Shown one piece after another: positions 45,789-56,187 of a stretch of 64,000 nucleotides of DNA. The notes below the pieces were generated by a model. That model had not been told where the DNA came from, made no database searches, and was given only the letters and a program-made list of their open reading frames with translations. Every line of letters begins with the position of its first letter. Position 1 is the stretch's first letter. This DNA is from Pseudomonas fluorescens Q2-87 (GTDB lineage Bacteria > Pseudomonadota > Gammaproteobacteria > Pseudomonadales > Pseudomonadaceae): assembly GCF_000281895.1 (NCBI RefSeq), contig NZ_CM001558.1, forward strand, positions 1,182,556 to 1,246,555. The letters are read 5' to 3'. Both the position numbers and the translations under genes were made by a program.

Positions 45789-47006
45789 ATGGCTGTTGGT
45801 CTTGGTCCGTTGCCAACGTTGCACCCGGTTGCCGGTTTTGAACTTGGTATCGCTTCGGCGGGCATCAAGCGCCCCGGGCGCAAGGATGTCGTGGTCATGC
45901 GTTGCGCCGAAGGCTCGACGGTGGCGGGCGTGTTCACCCTCAACGCTTTCTGCGCCGCGCCGGTGATCCTTGCCAAGCAGCGTGTGCAAGGGCCGGTGCG
46001 CTACCTGCTGACCAACACCGGTAACGCCAACGCTGGCACCGGCGCACCTGGCCTGGCCGCCGCCGAGCGCACCTGCGCCAAGCTGGCCGAGCTGACCGGT
46101 GTCGACGCCAGCCAAGTGCTGCCGTACTCCACCGGCGTGATCGGCGAGCCGCTGCCCGTCGAGAAAATCGAAGGCGCGCTGCAAGCCGCCCTCGACGACC
46201 TGGCGGAAAACAACTGGGCCGCGGCCGCCACCGGCATCATGACCACCGACACCCTGCCCAAGGGCGCGAGCCGCCAGTTCCAGCACGACGGCGTAACCGT
46301 GACTGTGACCGGTATCAGCAAAGGCGCCGGGATGATCCGCCCGAACATGGCGACCATGCTGGGCTACATCGCCACCGACGCCAAGGTTTCCCGCCAGGTG
46401 TTGCAGGACCTGATGCTTGACGGTGCCAACAAGTCGTTCAACCGCATCACCATCGACGGCGATACCTCCACCAACGACTGCTGCATGCTGATCGCCACCG
46501 GCAAGGCCAACCTGCCAGAGATCACCGAAGCCAGCGGCCCGCTGTTCGCAGCGCTGAAGCAGGCGGTTTTCGAGGTGTGCATGGAAGTGGCCCAGGCCAT
46601 CGTCCGTGACGGCGAAGGCGCGACCAAGTTCGTGACTGTGCAGGTCAACGGCGGTGGCAATCATCAGGAATGCCTGGACGTCGGCTACACCGTGGCGCAC
46701 TCGCCGCTGATCAAGACCGCACTGTTCGCCTCCGATCCGAACTGGGGCCGGATTCTCGCTGCCGTGGGCCGGGCCGGCGTGCCTGAGCTGGACGTGAGCA
46801 AGATCGATGTCTTCCTCGGTGAAGTCTGCATCGCCAGTGAAGGCGCCCGCGCCGCGACCTACACCGAGGCCCAGGGGGCGGCGGTGATGCAACAGGAAGA
46901 AATCACTATCCGCATCGAACTTGGACGGGGTGATTGCAGCGAAACCATCTGGACCACCGACCTGTCCCACGAGTACGTGAAGATCAACGCCGAGTATCGG
47001 ACTTAA
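45789..47006 (+). CDS. argJ: Bifunctional ornithine acetyltransferase / N-acetylglutamate synthase
   Basis: A 405-residue ArgJ precursor that transfers the acetyl group from N-acetylornithine to glutamate in arginine synthesis. It self-cleaves at the Thr of [17 protein letters not shown], giving alpha and beta subunits. TNTGNANAGTG and the [14 protein letters not shown] region are also conserved. The ATG at 45789 ([14 protein letters not shown]) follows AAGGAG. The secA-argJ order matches P. aeruginosa PA4403-PA4402. Confidence 0.96.
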   Translation: MAVGLGPLPTLHPVAGFELGIASAGIKRPGRKDVVVMRCAEGSTVAGVFTLNAFCAAPVILAKQRVQGPVRYLLTNTGNANAGTGAPGLAAAERTCAKLAELTGVDASQVLPYSTGVIGEPLPVEKIEGALQAALDDLAENNWAAAATGIMTTDTLPKGASRQFQHDGVTVTVTGISKGAGMIRPNMATMLGYIATDAKVSRQVLQDLMLDGANKSFNRITIDGDTSTNDCCMLIATGKANLPEITEASGPLFAALKQAVFEVCMEVAQAIVRDGEGATKFVTVQVNGGGNHQECLDVGYTVAHSPLIKTALFASDPNWGRILAAVGRAGVPELDVSKIDVFLGEVCIASEGARAATYTEAQGAAVMQQEEITIRIELGRGDCSETIWTTDLSHEYVKINAEYRT

Positions 47007-47028
47007 CGGTTCGGGATCGAGTGGTGTC

Positions 47029-47091
47029 CATCGCGAGCAAGCTCGCCCCCACAATGATGATCACCTGTGGGAGCGAGCTTGCTCGCGATGG
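47029..47091. repeat. Inverted REP pair (family I)
   Basis: CATCGCGAGCAAGCTCGCCC and GAGCGAGCTTGCTCGCGATG face each other across ~20 bp between the co-directional argJ and Nudix genes. Confidence 0.9.
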
Positions 47092-47129
47092 GGCCAGGAC
47101 AGCCACCACCGGCCTGGAGGAATTGCACG

Positions 47130-48074
47130 GTGAAACGAATACACGTAGCGGCGGCGGTCATTCGTGACGCCGCCGGCAAAATCCTGATCGCCCGACGGGC
47201 CGATACCCAGCACCAGGGCGGCTTGTGGGAGTTTCCCGGCGGCAAGGTCGAGGCCGATGAGTCCGTCGAGACCGCCCTGGCCCGTGAGCTTCATGAAGAG
47301 TTGGGCATTGTCGTCGGCGTCGCCCGGCCGCTGATCAAGGTGCGCCACGATTACCCGGACAAACAGGTGTTGCTGGATGTCTGGGAGGTCTCGACATTCA
47401 CCGGCGAGCCCCATGGTGCCGAAGGGCAACCGCTGGCCTGGGTCACGGCCCGCGACCTGACGAGCTATGAATTTCCGGCGGCCAACCAGCCGATTGTCGC
47501 GGCGGCTCGTCTGCCGGGCGAATACCTGATTACGCCGGAAGGCCTCGAAACCCCTGCTTTGTTGCGCGGCATGCAGAAGGCCATCGCTGGCGGGATCAAG
47601 TTGCTCCAGCTGCGTGCCCCCAACGGCTACGACCCGCAATACCGCGACCTGGCGGTGGACGCGGTGGGGTTGTGTGCCGGCAAGGCCCAATTGATGCTCA
47701 AGGGGCCGTTCGAATGGCTGGGGGATTTCCCTTCCGCCGGCTGGCACATCACCGCCGCGCAATTGCGCAAGCATGCGGCGGCCGGTCGACCATTTGGCAA
47801 GGACCGCTGGTTGGCCGCGTCTTGCCACAGCGCCGAGGAGCTGTCCCTGGCGCAACAGATGGACGTGGACTTCGTGACCCTGTCACCGGTCCAACCGACC
47901 GAGACCCATCCCGACGCCCAGCCGTTGGGCTGGGCCGAGGCTGCGCGCTTGATCGAGGGCTTCAATCGGCCGGTTTATCTGTTAGGTGGGGTGGGGCCTG
48001 GTGAGCGGCAGCAGGCTTGGGAAGCGGGGGCGCAAGGCGTGGCGGGGATTCGGGCGTTTTGGCCTGGGGTTTGA
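47130..48074 (+). CDS. Nudix hydrolase fused to thiamine-phosphate-synthase-like domain
   Basis: A 314-residue two-domain protein. Residues 1-135 are MutT-like with a complete Nudix box (G-x5-E-x7-RELHEELGI around GGKVEADESVETALAREL). Residues ~140-314 form a TIM-barrel like ThiE (GGIKLLQLRA, ITAAQLRKHAA, VDFVTLSPVQPTETHP, LLGGVGPGERQQAWEAGAQG). The first domain should remove oxidised nucleotides such as 8-oxo-dGTP; the second is of uncertain activity. GTG at 47130 follows GGAGG. This fusion is common in pseudomonads next to secA and argJ. Confidence 0.9.
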   Translation: MKRIHVAAAVIRDAAGKILIARRADTQHQGGLWEFPGGKVEADESVETALARELHEELGIVVGVARPLIKVRHDYPDKQVLLDVWEVSTFTGEPHGAEGQPLAWVTARDLTSYEFPAANQPIVAAARLPGEYLITPEGLETPALLRGMQKAIAGGIKLLQLRAPNGYDPQYRDLAVDAVGLCAGKAQLMLKGPFEWLGDFPSAGWHITAAQLRKHAAAGRPFGKDRWLAASCHSAEELSLAQQMDVDFVTLSPVQPTETHPDAQPLGWAEAARLIEGFNRPVYLLGGVGPGERQQAWEAGAQGVAGIRAFWPGV

Positions 48075-48099
48075 TTCTGGGGTGTGGCTGCTGACCCCT

Positions 48100-48190
48100 T
48101 CGCGAGCAAGCCCGCTCCCACATGAGTCATCAGCGGACACAGACTTTGTGTACGAAATAGATCCCCTGTGGGAGCGGGCTTGCTCGCGAA
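48100..48190. repeat. Inverted REP pair (family I)
   Basis: TTCGCGAGCAAGCCCGCTCC and GGAGCGGGCTTGCTCGCGAA bound ~50 bp between the convergent Nudix and adenosyltransferase genes. Confidence 0.9.
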
Positions 48191-48220
48191 TACGGTCTGT
48201 CAGGCAATACAGTTCCCGGT

Positions 48221-48802
48221 TCAAACCTCAGGCTTGGCAGCCGCCTCCCAAAGCACCTCGGCTATTCCTTGTCGCCGGGCAATGACCCGCGCCGCTACGA
48301 ACAGCAGATCCGATAACCGATTGATGTAGGCCAGCCCCGGTCCTTCCAGTGGTTCCACCGCATTCAACTGTTGGCAACGCCGCTCGGCGCTGCGGGCCAG
48401 GCTGCGGCAGACATGAGCCTGGGCGATCAGGGACGAGCCACCGGGCAAGATGAAATTCTCCAGCGGCCCCAGCTCCTCGTTCCACACGTCGATTGCCGCT
48501 TCCAGCCGCTCGACTTCCGCCATGTTTAGCGCCTGGTAGGCCGGCATCGCCAGTTCGCCGCCCAGGTCGAACAGCCGATGCTGACACGGTGCCAACACCT
48601 CGCTGATCTCCTGCAATGCCGGGTATTGAGTTGTTTCAGCGGCGAGGCCAGCCAGCAGCAAACCCAGCTGGCTGTTCAACGTATCCACCTCACCAATGGC
48701 CTCGACCCGTGGATGGTCCTTCGCCACGCGGCGACCATCGCCCAGCCCGGTTTCACCTTTGTCGCCGGTGCGGGTGTAAATCTTCGACAGGCGAAAGCCC
48801 AT
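48221..48802 (-). CDS. Corrinoid adenosyltransferase, PduO type
   Basis: A 193-residue ATP:cob(I)alamin adenosyltransferase making adenosylcobalamin. Motifs are YTRTGDKGETGLGDG (ATP binding), VCRSLARSAERR, and YINRLSDLLFVAARVIAR (Arg and Asp of the trimer active site). The ATG at 48802 lies 3 bp after the stop of the kinase gene, so the two are co-transcribed. It corresponds to the PA4399 position. Confidence 0.9.
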   Translation of the reverse strand: MGFRLSKIYTRTGDKGETGLGDGRRVAKDHPRVEAIGEVDTLNSQLGLLLAGLAAETTQYPALQEISEVLAPCQHRLFDLGGELAMPAYQALNMAEVERLEAAIDVWNEELGPLENFILPGGSSLIAQAHVCRSLARSAERRCQQLNAVEPLEGPGLAYINRLSDLLFVAARVIARRQGIAEVLWEAAAKPEV

Positions 48803-48804
48803 GT

Positions 48805-50841
48805 TCAACGCTCCAATTGCTTGTTTTCCTGCGGCACGATTGAAGTGCCCGCCAAGGGCAGGCGCAAGGTGAAGCAGGTGCCTTGGCCCGGCGCCGACTG
48901 GACTTCCATCTGGCCCTTGTGGTTGTTGGTGATGATGAAATACGAAACCGACAATCCCAGGCCGGTGCCTTGGCCGATTTCCTTGGTGGTGAAGAACGGC
49001 TCGAAGGTCCGCTTGCGTACGTTCTCGCTCATGCCGATACCGTTGTCTTCGACCTGGATTTCCGCCCACGGCGGATTCAACCGCGTGCGCAGGATAATGC
49101 GCCCGGGTTCGCCATCGTCCTGGCGCTGGTGGATCGCCTGGGCGGCGTTCTTCAGCAGGTTGAGCAGCACTTGCTCCAGCTCGTTCGCCGTGCCGGGCAC
49201 CGGGCCCAGGTTCGGGTCGAACTGGCGGATGATCGCCTGGCCTTTGAAGTCGAAACCGATCGCCAGATCAAAGTCATTGCCGGCGATTTCCACGGCCTGG
49301 TCGATCAGCGCCGGCAAATCGCAAGGCGCCATTTGCCGGGTGCTGCGGCGGCTGAAGCTGAGCATGTGGGTGACGATCTTCGCCGCCCGGGCACCGGCTT
49401 GCTGGATGCCATCGAGCAGCTGTGGAATTTCCCGGCCCTGAAGGTAACGATTGACCTCTTCCAGGGCGATGCCCAATTGCTCGGCTTGTTCGAGATTGCG
49501 GGGCAGTTCCGGGGACAGGCGTCGACGGATGTTCTGCACGTTGTGCAGGATGGCGCCCAGCGGATTGTTGATCTCATGGGCCATGCCTGCCGCGAGGCCG
49601 CCGACCGAGAGCATTTTCTCCGATTGCACCATCATTTCTTCCAATGAAAGACGCTGGGTGATGTCATCGATGCGGATCACCACGCCACGCCCGGCGCCGC
49701 CCATCAAGGGGTAAAACGTCAGGGCGTAGTGCCGGGCCTCGTCGTCCTTGGTCCAGGTGACGCGTTCGATCTTGGCGACGGTATGCTGCTCGACGGTCTG
49801 CTTGAGCTGTGGCAGGTACGGCTTGAGTGGTTCGAAGGCAAGGAAGATCGGCTGGTTCAGGGCCTCGTCCAGGCGCGTGCCGGAGAGGGCGCTGGCTTCC
49901 TGGTTCCACTGGGTGACGTAGAGCTGTTCGTCGAGAGCGATCAGCGCCGAGGGCATGGAGTCGATGATGCTGTTGAGGTAGTTCTGGAACCCGGTGAGCT
50001 TTTTCTCGATCTTGCTGCGCACCTGGACTTCCAGTTCCAGCTTGCGGTTGGTGTGGCGGGTTTCTTCCGCCAATCCCTGGGCCTGGTCATAGGCCGCCTG
50101 GGAGTCGTCCCGCGCACGTTTGAGTTGCTGCTCCCGGGCTTCGATCCGCGACAGCATGGTATTGAATGCTTCGGCCAGGCTGCCGATTTCATCGTGATTG
50201 CCGCGAGCAGCGCGCAGGGCGTAGTTCTCCTCACGGGTGACCTGGCGTGAGAGTTCTTCGAGCTGGTGAATCGGCTGGGTGATCAGCCGCTTGATCTGCT
50301 GTGCGATGACCAGCCACAGCAGCACGCTGAAAATCAGGATGCCAAGGCTGGCGGTCAGGGTGCCGGTATAGAACGCTGTCGGCAGTTCGCTGCTGGCCAC
50401 CAGCAAGAGATGGCCGGGCTCGGTACCGGGGCGGGGCAGGGTAATGACCTGGTTGCTGCGGAACTCGCTGGCCTGCCAGGCCTGCAAGTGCCGGAAATGG
50501 TCCGGCAGCTTGAGTTTTTCGGCATGCTGCAATTGCGCGAGACGTTCGCCCTGGCCGTCATACAGCGCCGCCGCCCGCAGCGGTGCGTAGCTGTTGAGTT
50601 CGTCGAGCAGGCGTTTGGCGCTCTGCGGCGATTGCAGGGCATCGGAAATCAGGCTCGGGTTGGCCACCAACCGGCCGATGGTTTGCAGGGCTTGGGGCGC
50701 CATGCTTTCCTGGGAGATGTAGTAGGCGGCGCTGATAAAGGTCAGGTTGGCCACCAGCAGGACAGTGGTCAATAACACCAACAGGGCGGCTAAAAGTTTC
50801 TGGCCGACCGGGAGGTTTTCAAGGCGCTGGCGCAATGGCAT
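48805..50841 (-). CDS. Membrane sensor histidine kinase with HAMP and PAS
   Basis: A 678-residue kinase. Helix one (residues ~17-38, LLAALLVLLTTVLLVANLTF) and helix two (~165-185, LGILIFSVLLWLVIAQQI) flank a ~125-residue periplasmic region. Then come HAMP (LITQPIHQLEELSRQVT), a coiled coil, PAS (IDSMPSALIALDEQLYVTQW), HisKA (GMAHEINNPLGAILHNVQN) and HATPase (NLLKNAAQAI, DNGIGM, GTGLGLSVSYF). No response regulator gene is adjacent, so it is an orphan here. Its position matches PA4398; the ligand is unknown. Confidence 0.9.
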   Translation of the reverse strand: MPLRQRLENLPVGQKLLAALLVLLTTVLLVANLTFISAAYYISQESMAPQALQTIGRLVANPSLISDALQSPQSAKRLLDELNSYAPLRAAALYDGQGERLAQLQHAEKLKLPDHFRHLQAWQASEFRSNQVITLPRPGTEPGHLLLVASSELPTAFYTGTLTASLGILIFSVLLWLVIAQQIKRLITQPIHQLEELSRQVTREENYALRAARGNHDEIGSLAEAFNTMLSRIEAREQQLKRARDDSQAAYDQAQGLAEETRHTNRKLELEVQVRSKIEKKLTGFQNYLNSIIDSMPSALIALDEQLYVTQWNQEASALSGTRLDEALNQPIFLAFEPLKPYLPQLKQTVEQHTVAKIERVTWTKDDEARHYALTFYPLMGGAGRGVVIRIDDITQRLSLEEMMVQSEKMLSVGGLAAGMAHEINNPLGAILHNVQNIRRRLSPELPRNLEQAEQLGIALEEVNRYLQGREIPQLLDGIQQAGARAAKIVTHMLSFSRRSTRQMAPCDLPALIDQAVEIAGNDFDLAIGFDFKGQAIIRQFDPNLGPVPGTANELEQVLLNLLKNAAQAIHQRQDDGEPGRIILRTRLNPPWAEIQVEDNGIGMSENVRKRTFEPFFTTKEIGQGTGLGLSVSYFIITNNHKGQMEVQSAPGQGTCFTLRLPLAGTSIVPQENKQLER

Positions 50842-50888
50842 CAGACTCGTCGCTAAAAAAGGAACACGAGGGCCAGCGTAGCCGCTGG

Positions 50889-51836
<948 letters not shown>

Positions 51837-51870
51837 TCAGGGCTCGCAGTATCGGCGGGAAAAGACCCGT

Positions 51871-51876
51871 TATAAT
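51871..51876 (+). promoter_or_regulatory. Candidate -10 element of yajQ
   Basis: A consensus TATAAT lies 77 bp upstream of the yajQ ATG; no good -35 is seen 17 bp before it. Transcription from here would begin near 51883 and run directly into the hairpin at 51904. Confidence 0.5.
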
Positions 51877-51903
51877 GAGCCCGATTTTAACCACAAGCCA
51901 AGC

Positions 51904-51931
51904 GCGCGCCTTTGTACTGGCGCGCCTTTTT
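51904..51931 (+). terminator. Terminator-like hairpin in the yajQ leader
   Basis: GCGCGCC (51904-51910) pairs with GGCGCGC (51919-51925) around TTTGTACT and is followed by CTTTTTATTT. It lies between the candidate promoter and the TTGGAGA ribosome-binding site of yajQ, so it may attenuate the gene rather than end another. Confidence 0.6.
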
Positions 51932-51947
51932 ATTTGGAGAACACTAC

Positions 51948-52427
51948 ATGCCGTCATTCGACGTGGTATCCGAACTGGACAAGCACGAAGTCACCAACGC
52001 GGTTGAAAATGCCGTCAAGGAACTCGACCGTCGTTATGACCTCAAGGGCAAGGGCAGTTTCGAGTTCAAGGAACTGACCGTCAACCTGACCGCCGAGGCC
52101 GAGTTCCAGCTCGAGGCGATGATCGAGATCCTCAAGTTGGCGCTGGTCAAGCGCAAGATCGACGTGCAGTGCCTCGAGGTCAAGGACGCTTATGCCTCGG
52201 GCAAGCTGATGAAGCAGGAAGCTGTGCTCAAGGAAGGCATCGATAAGGAACTGGCTAAGAAAATCGTCGCTCACATCAAGGACGCCAAGCTCAAGGTGCA
52301 GGCTGCCATCCAGGGCGAACAGGTGCGAGTCACTGGCAAGAAGCGTGACGACCTGCAGGAAGCCATCGCGGCGCTGCGGGGCAAGGAATTCGGCATGCCG
52401 CTGCAGTTCAATAACTTCCGCGACTGA
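51948..52427 (+). CDS. yajQ: YajQ-family nucleotide-binding protein
   Basis: A 159-residue DUF520 protein of two ferredoxin-like halves: [40 protein letters not shown], and [20 protein letters not shown] to the end. YajQ proteins bind nucleic acids or nucleotides; c-di-GMP binding is reported in some Xanthomonas and Pseudomonas homologues. The ATG at 51948 follows TTGGAGA. Confidence 0.93.
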   Translation: MPSFDVVSELDKHEVTNAVENAVKELDRRYDLKGKGSFEFKELTVNLTAEAEFQLEAMIEILKLALVKRKIDVQCLEVKDAYASGKLMKQEAVLKEGIDKELAKKIVAHIKDAKLKVQAAIQGEQVRVTGKKRDDLQEAIAALRGKEFGMPLQFNNFRD

Positions 52428-52449
52428 TCCTTCAGTTGTATGGAGGCCT

Positions 52450-52538
52450 GTGGCGAGGGAGCTTGCTCCCGCTTGGGTGCGAAGCGCCCACCTATATGGG
52501 ACTGCTACGCAGCCAGCGGGAGCAAGCTCCCTCGCCAC
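52450..52538. repeat. Family II REP pair
   Basis: GTGGCGAGGGAGCTTGCTCC at 52450 and its complement ending at 52538, with a short spacer, between the co-directional yajQ and mscS genes. Confidence 0.88.
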
Positions 52539-52586
52539 AATGTGCCTCTGCAGGTCTTTTAGTGGTGACAGGAATAGGAGATAACG

Positions 52587-53429
52587 ATGGACTTGAATGC
52601 TGAAGTGGACAACCTGGTCAAGGTTTCCCAAGCCTGGATCCCGATGATTATGGAATACGGCAGCCGGGTGCTGCTGGCGATCATCACCCTGGCCGTCGGC
52701 TGGTGGTTGATCAACAAGGTGACGCAGAAACTGGGCGCTTTGCTGGCCCTGCGCAATGCTGACCTCGCGTTGCAGGGGTTTATCAGTACTCTGGCGAACA
52801 TCATTCTGAAAATACTGCTGATCGTCAGCGTCGCGTCGATGATCGGTGTGGAAACCACCTCGTTCGTTGCCGCCATCGGTGCAGCAGGCCTGGCAATTGG
52901 CCTGGCATTGCAGGGCAGTCTGGCGAACTTCGCTGGCGGCGTGCTGATCCTGCTGTTCCGCCCGTTTCGCATCGGTGACTGGATCGAAGCCCAAGGCGTA
53001 GCCGGTACGGTCGATAGCATCCAGATCTTTCACACGGTGTTGCGTACCGGTGACAACAAGACCGTCATCGTGCCCAACGGCAACCTGTCGAACGGCATCA
53101 TCACCAACACCAATCGCCAACCGACTCGCAAGGTCGTGTTCGATGTGGGCGTGGATTATCAGGCCGACCTGCAAAAGGCCCGGGAAGTACTGTTGGCGCT
53201 GGCCAAGGATGAGCGCGTGCTGGCCGATCCGGCACCTGAGGCGGTGATTTCCACCTTGGGCGACAGTTCCATCACGGTGTCGCTGCGTATTTGGGTCAAG
53301 ACGGCGGACTACTGGAGTGTCATGTTCATGCTGAATGAACAGGCGCGGGATCGTTTGAAGGATGCGGGCATCGATATCCCGTTTCCACAGCGAGTGATTC
53401 GGGTGGTTCAGGAATCTACGTTGGCTTAA
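52587..53429 (+). CDS. mscS: Small-conductance mechanosensitive channel (MscS family)
   Basis: A 280-residue MscS-type channel protecting against hypo-osmotic shock. Three membrane helices are present (residues ~20-45, 65-85, 92-125). The pore helix is AAIGAAGLAIGLALQGSLAN, with the Gly/Ala packing typical of MscS. It continues to the FAGGVLILLFRPFRIGDWIE beta domain and PNGNLSNGIITN. The length is that of canonical MscS. TAGGAG precedes the ATG, and a terminator follows. Confidence 0.93.
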   Translation: MDLNAEVDNLVKVSQAWIPMIMEYGSRVLLAIITLAVGWWLINKVTQKLGALLALRNADLALQGFISTLANIILKILLIVSVASMIGVETTSFVAAIGAAGLAIGLALQGSLANFAGGVLILLFRPFRIGDWIEAQGVAGTVDSIQIFHTVLRTGDNKTVIVPNGNLSNGIITNTNRQPTRKVVFDVGVDYQADLQKAREVLLALAKDERVLADPAPEAVISTLGDSSITVSLRIWVKTADYWSVMFMLNEQARDRLKDAGIDIPFPQRVIRVVQESTLA

Positions 53430-53488
53430 CGCTCGATCGGCTGTTGTTTGACTTTAAAGTCAGGCGTTGCGTAAAAAGTTGATTCAAC

Positions 53489-53521
53489 AAAAAAGGCCCA
53501 TCCGAAGATGGGCCTTTTTTT
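53489..53521. terminator. Bidirectional terminator between mscS and oprD
   Basis: AAGGCCCATC (53493-53502) pairs with GATGGGCCTT (53507-53516), preceded by A-rich and followed by T-rich sequence. Confidence 0.9.
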
Positions 53522-53547
53522 GATTACCGCGAACTAAGCTTCGGCAA

Positions 53548-54876
53548 TTACAGAACCGAAATCGGGTAGTCGACGATCAGGCGGAACTCTTTGATATCGC
53601 CTTCGCCTTCATCAGCGTTAGCGTAGTGCCAGGCTTGACGAACACGGAAGGAAAGATCTTTTGCCGGGCCAGACTGAACAACATATTTGGCTTCGAAGTT
53701 GGTTTCGTTGTGCTTGCCATCTTCACCGTACAGACCAGCGTAAGGGCTGCCTGCTGGAGTGTTGGTGCCGTCGATGTCCCAACCTTTGACGTAACGGGTC
53801 ATGAAGCTCAGACCAGGAACGCCATACTCAGCCATTTTCAGATCGTAACGGATCTGGGCAGACTTCTCGCCAGGGGCGTTGAAGTCAGAGTACTGGATGG
53901 AGTTGGCGAGGAAGATCGAGTCGCCACCACGGTTGTTCGTGCCCACGCCGATGTAGTCGAACGGCGTGTCGCCGTTGATTTTCTGGAAGGCTACGGTGAT
54001 GGTGTGCGCTTTCAGGAACGAGAAAGCAGCTGCCAGGGAGAACGCGGTGTTGCTGATGTCGCCGGCCTTGGAGCTGCCGGTGTCAGTGGTGCGGTAGATG
54101 TTACCGTCCAGGTTCAACGACTGATCGCCACCCATTGGGATGGTGTAGTTCAGGTTGCCGTAGTACTGGTTCCAGATGTCTTCCAACTGGGCGCCATAGA
54201 TCGATGCGCTCAGGTTGTCGCTGAATGCATATTTGCCGCCAGCGTAGTCGATGGTGTTGGCTTCTACACCAGCGTAGGTTGCAAACAGGCCGCCATTGCG
54301 AGCGTTGCGGTCCTGGCTGGTTGCCGAGTAGAAGTGGCCGGCTTCGAGGTCAAGGTCTTTGACTTCGCTGCTCTGCAGTTGGAAACCGCTGGCAGATTGA
54401 GGCAGGACGCGGGAACCACCTACAGCGAACACTGGAGCAGTGCTTGGCTGTTGGTCGCCGATTTTCAGCTCGGTCTTGGATACGCGGAACTTGATTGCCG
54501 CACCGGCCTTGCCTTGGCTGTCGTTGACGTCGCCATCGGCATCGCGGCTCATGTTGCCAGTGCCGCCAGTACCGTCACCGCCATCCAGCTTGACTGCCAG
54601 GTAACCGAATGCATCGACGCCGACGCCTACGGTACCTTGGGTGTAACCGGAGTTGAAGTTGCCCCAGATACCCTGGGTCCAGTCTTTCTGATCGGTAGCG
54701 CCGTCTTTGCGGTCACGGTTGAAGTAGTAGTTGCGCAGCAGCAGTTTAGCGCTGGCATCTTCAACGAAACCTTTGGCTTCAGCCTGGTCACTTACGAAAG
54801 GTGCGGCCGTAGCCATTTGAGTACTGGCTGCTGCAGCAACGGCCAGTGCGATCATGCTCCACTTCATCACGCGCAT
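53548..54876 (-). CDS. oprD: OprD-family outer-membrane porin
   Basis: A 442-residue porin with a signal peptide (MRVMKWSMIALAVAAAASTQ, cleaved near TAA at 24-25) and an 18-strand barrel. Family motifs are FVSDQAEAKGFVEDASAKLL, LLRNYYFNRD, GFGVDAFGYL-like GVGVDAFGYL, GGSRVLPQSASGFQLQSSE, and the C-terminal FRLIVDYPISVL ending in a hydrophobic residue. OprD takes up basic amino acids and small peptides in P. aeruginosa. The gene sits beside the PA0959-PA0967-like block exactly as oprD does. AGGAG precedes the ATG. Confidence 0.9.
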   Translation of the reverse strand: MRVMKWSMIALAVAAAASTQMATAAPFVSDQAEAKGFVEDASAKLLLRNYYFNRDRKDGATDQKDWTQGIWGNFNSGYTQGTVGVGVDAFGYLAVKLDGGDGTGGTGNMSRDADGDVNDSQGKAGAAIKFRVSKTELKIGDQQPSTAPVFAVGGSRVLPQSASGFQLQSSEVKDLDLEAGHFYSATSQDRNARNGGLFATYAGVEANTIDYAGGKYAFSDNLSASIYGAQLEDIWNQYYGNLNYTIPMGGDQSLNLDGNIYRTTDTGSSKAGDISNTAFSLAAAFSFLKAHTITVAFQKINGDTPFDYIGVGTNNRGGDSIFLANSIQYSDFNAPGEKSAQIRYDLKMAEYGVPGLSFMTRYVKGWDIDGTNTPAGSPYAGLYGEDGKHNETNFEAKYVVQSGPAKDLSFRVRQAWHYANADEGEGDIKEFRLIVDYPISVL

Positions 54877-55758
54877 CGTGATTTGCTCCTTTGGTTTTAG
54901 AAGAGTACTGCCGTCCCACCTGTTTTATTATCTGGGCGGCTCTTTCTTTTTGTGTCGGCGCAAACTTATATCACGCCGACCCTATTGGCGATACTTGCCC
55001 ATACAACCTTTCAGCTTCTTTACGACCATGTCGCCAATGGCTCGATCCGTGTCGCATTTTGGCTGAGCCGACGCAATCGGATTCACAACTTGGATGTTGT
55101 TTTTTTCTCCGGCATCGGTGCAAAGAGTCCGTCATTACCGCGCTTGAAGCTCCTGAGGGCAGCCTTGCCACTTTAATTCTAAGTATCTGCGGGGTCCGCT
55201 TCCGGCGGGGCCTTTAGATGATGCGGGGATGAATGCAACAAGCATGCACAAACCCGAATTTCTTTTACATTTTTTTCACATTTTACGGGTGGACTCGGTG
55301 AAAGCTCATGAAACCGGGCTCCAAAGGCCTTGTTTTAAATAGGGTTGACTGAGTACGGCTCCCGTGTTTGAAGCCGGAAAGCATCACCCGACAACCAAAA
55401 ACGTTACCGGTTCACCCTACCTGTTGGGTAAATCCCGGATGCTTTGTGCACTGAGCGTAGACTCACTGTGCTGTTTTGGTGCAAAAAATTTACAAGCTGT
55501 ACGAAAATCCAACAGTTCGGGTGCCGAGCCTGAGCGCCAGGCGATCGTTCCTGCCTTGGGCGAGGTCTTTTGCGCTGTGTTGGTGCGTGAGGCTGCACCT
55601 GTTGATGCCACGCTCTCGGAAAATCGTGTAATCACCCGTTTCGGCCTGGACGGTACGCAGTGATCAGACCGGCATTCGCGGGTATGCTGCAAGCCTGCGC
55701 CCGAGACAGGCCTGCGGGCTGTCGGGCCGGGCAGAATCAATAACGAGGAGTACGCGCG
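54877..55758. other. Long oprD upstream region
   Basis: Between oprD (leftward) and the HIT gene (rightward) lie 882 bp without a convincing gene. It is less GC-rich than its surroundings, with T-rich runs at 55098-55107 and 55261-55284 that would suit a regulated promoter. A 99-codon rightward frame (55364-55663) is open but has unusual composition. GAGGAG at 55745 serves the HIT gene. No REP is present. Confidence 0.5.
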
Positions 55759-56184
55759 GTGTTTGCCTTAGATCCACGACTGCAACAAGACACATTGCCT
55801 ATCGGCGATTTCCCACTGTGCCGGCTGCTGCTGTCCAATGATTCCAATTACCCGTGGTTCATCCTCGTGCCGCGGCGGGAAGATATCAGCGAATTGTTTC
55901 AGTTGGATGACGCTGGTCAATTGCAGCTGTGGCGGGAAACCACGACGTTGGCCGAGACCCTCAAGGATTCGTTCGATGCCGATAAACTGAACGTTGCAAC
56001 CTTGGGTAACGTTGTCAGTCAGTTACACATGCATGTCATCGTTCGCAAGCATGACGATGCCGCCTGGCCGGCGCCGGTCTGGGGCAAACATCCGGCCCGG
56101 CCTTATAATGAAGAACAGGTCGCAGCCATTCGCGAACGGTTGCGCAGGGTCCTGGCCGATGATTTCAAGTTTCTGGAGGGCTGA
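55759..56184 (+). CDS. HIT-superfamily protein (QxHxH variant)
   Basis: A 141-residue protein of the HIT (histidine triad) fold. The first part is FPLCRLLLSNDSNYPWFILV, then VPRREDISELFQL. The active-site strand reads QLHMHVIVR: Gln replaces the first His of H-x-H-x-H, while the central nucleophile-position His is kept. HIT proteins hydrolyse or transfer nucleoside phosphates. GTG at 55759 has GAGGAG 8 bp upstream. The stop is 3 bp before slyX. Confidence 0.85.
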   Translation: MFALDPRLQQDTLPIGDFPLCRLLLSNDSNYPWFILVPRREDISELFQLDDAGQLQLWRETTTLAETLKDSFDADKLNVATLGNVVSQLHMHVIVRKHDDAAWPAPVWGKHPARPYNEEQVAAIRERLRRVLADDFKFLEG

Positions 56185-56187
56185 ACC

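Noticed and set aside
55364..55663. 99-codon frame upstream of the HIT gene
   Set aside because: Composition is unlike neighbouring proteins, there is no ribosome-binding site or family resemblance, and it lies in a T-rich promoter-like region.
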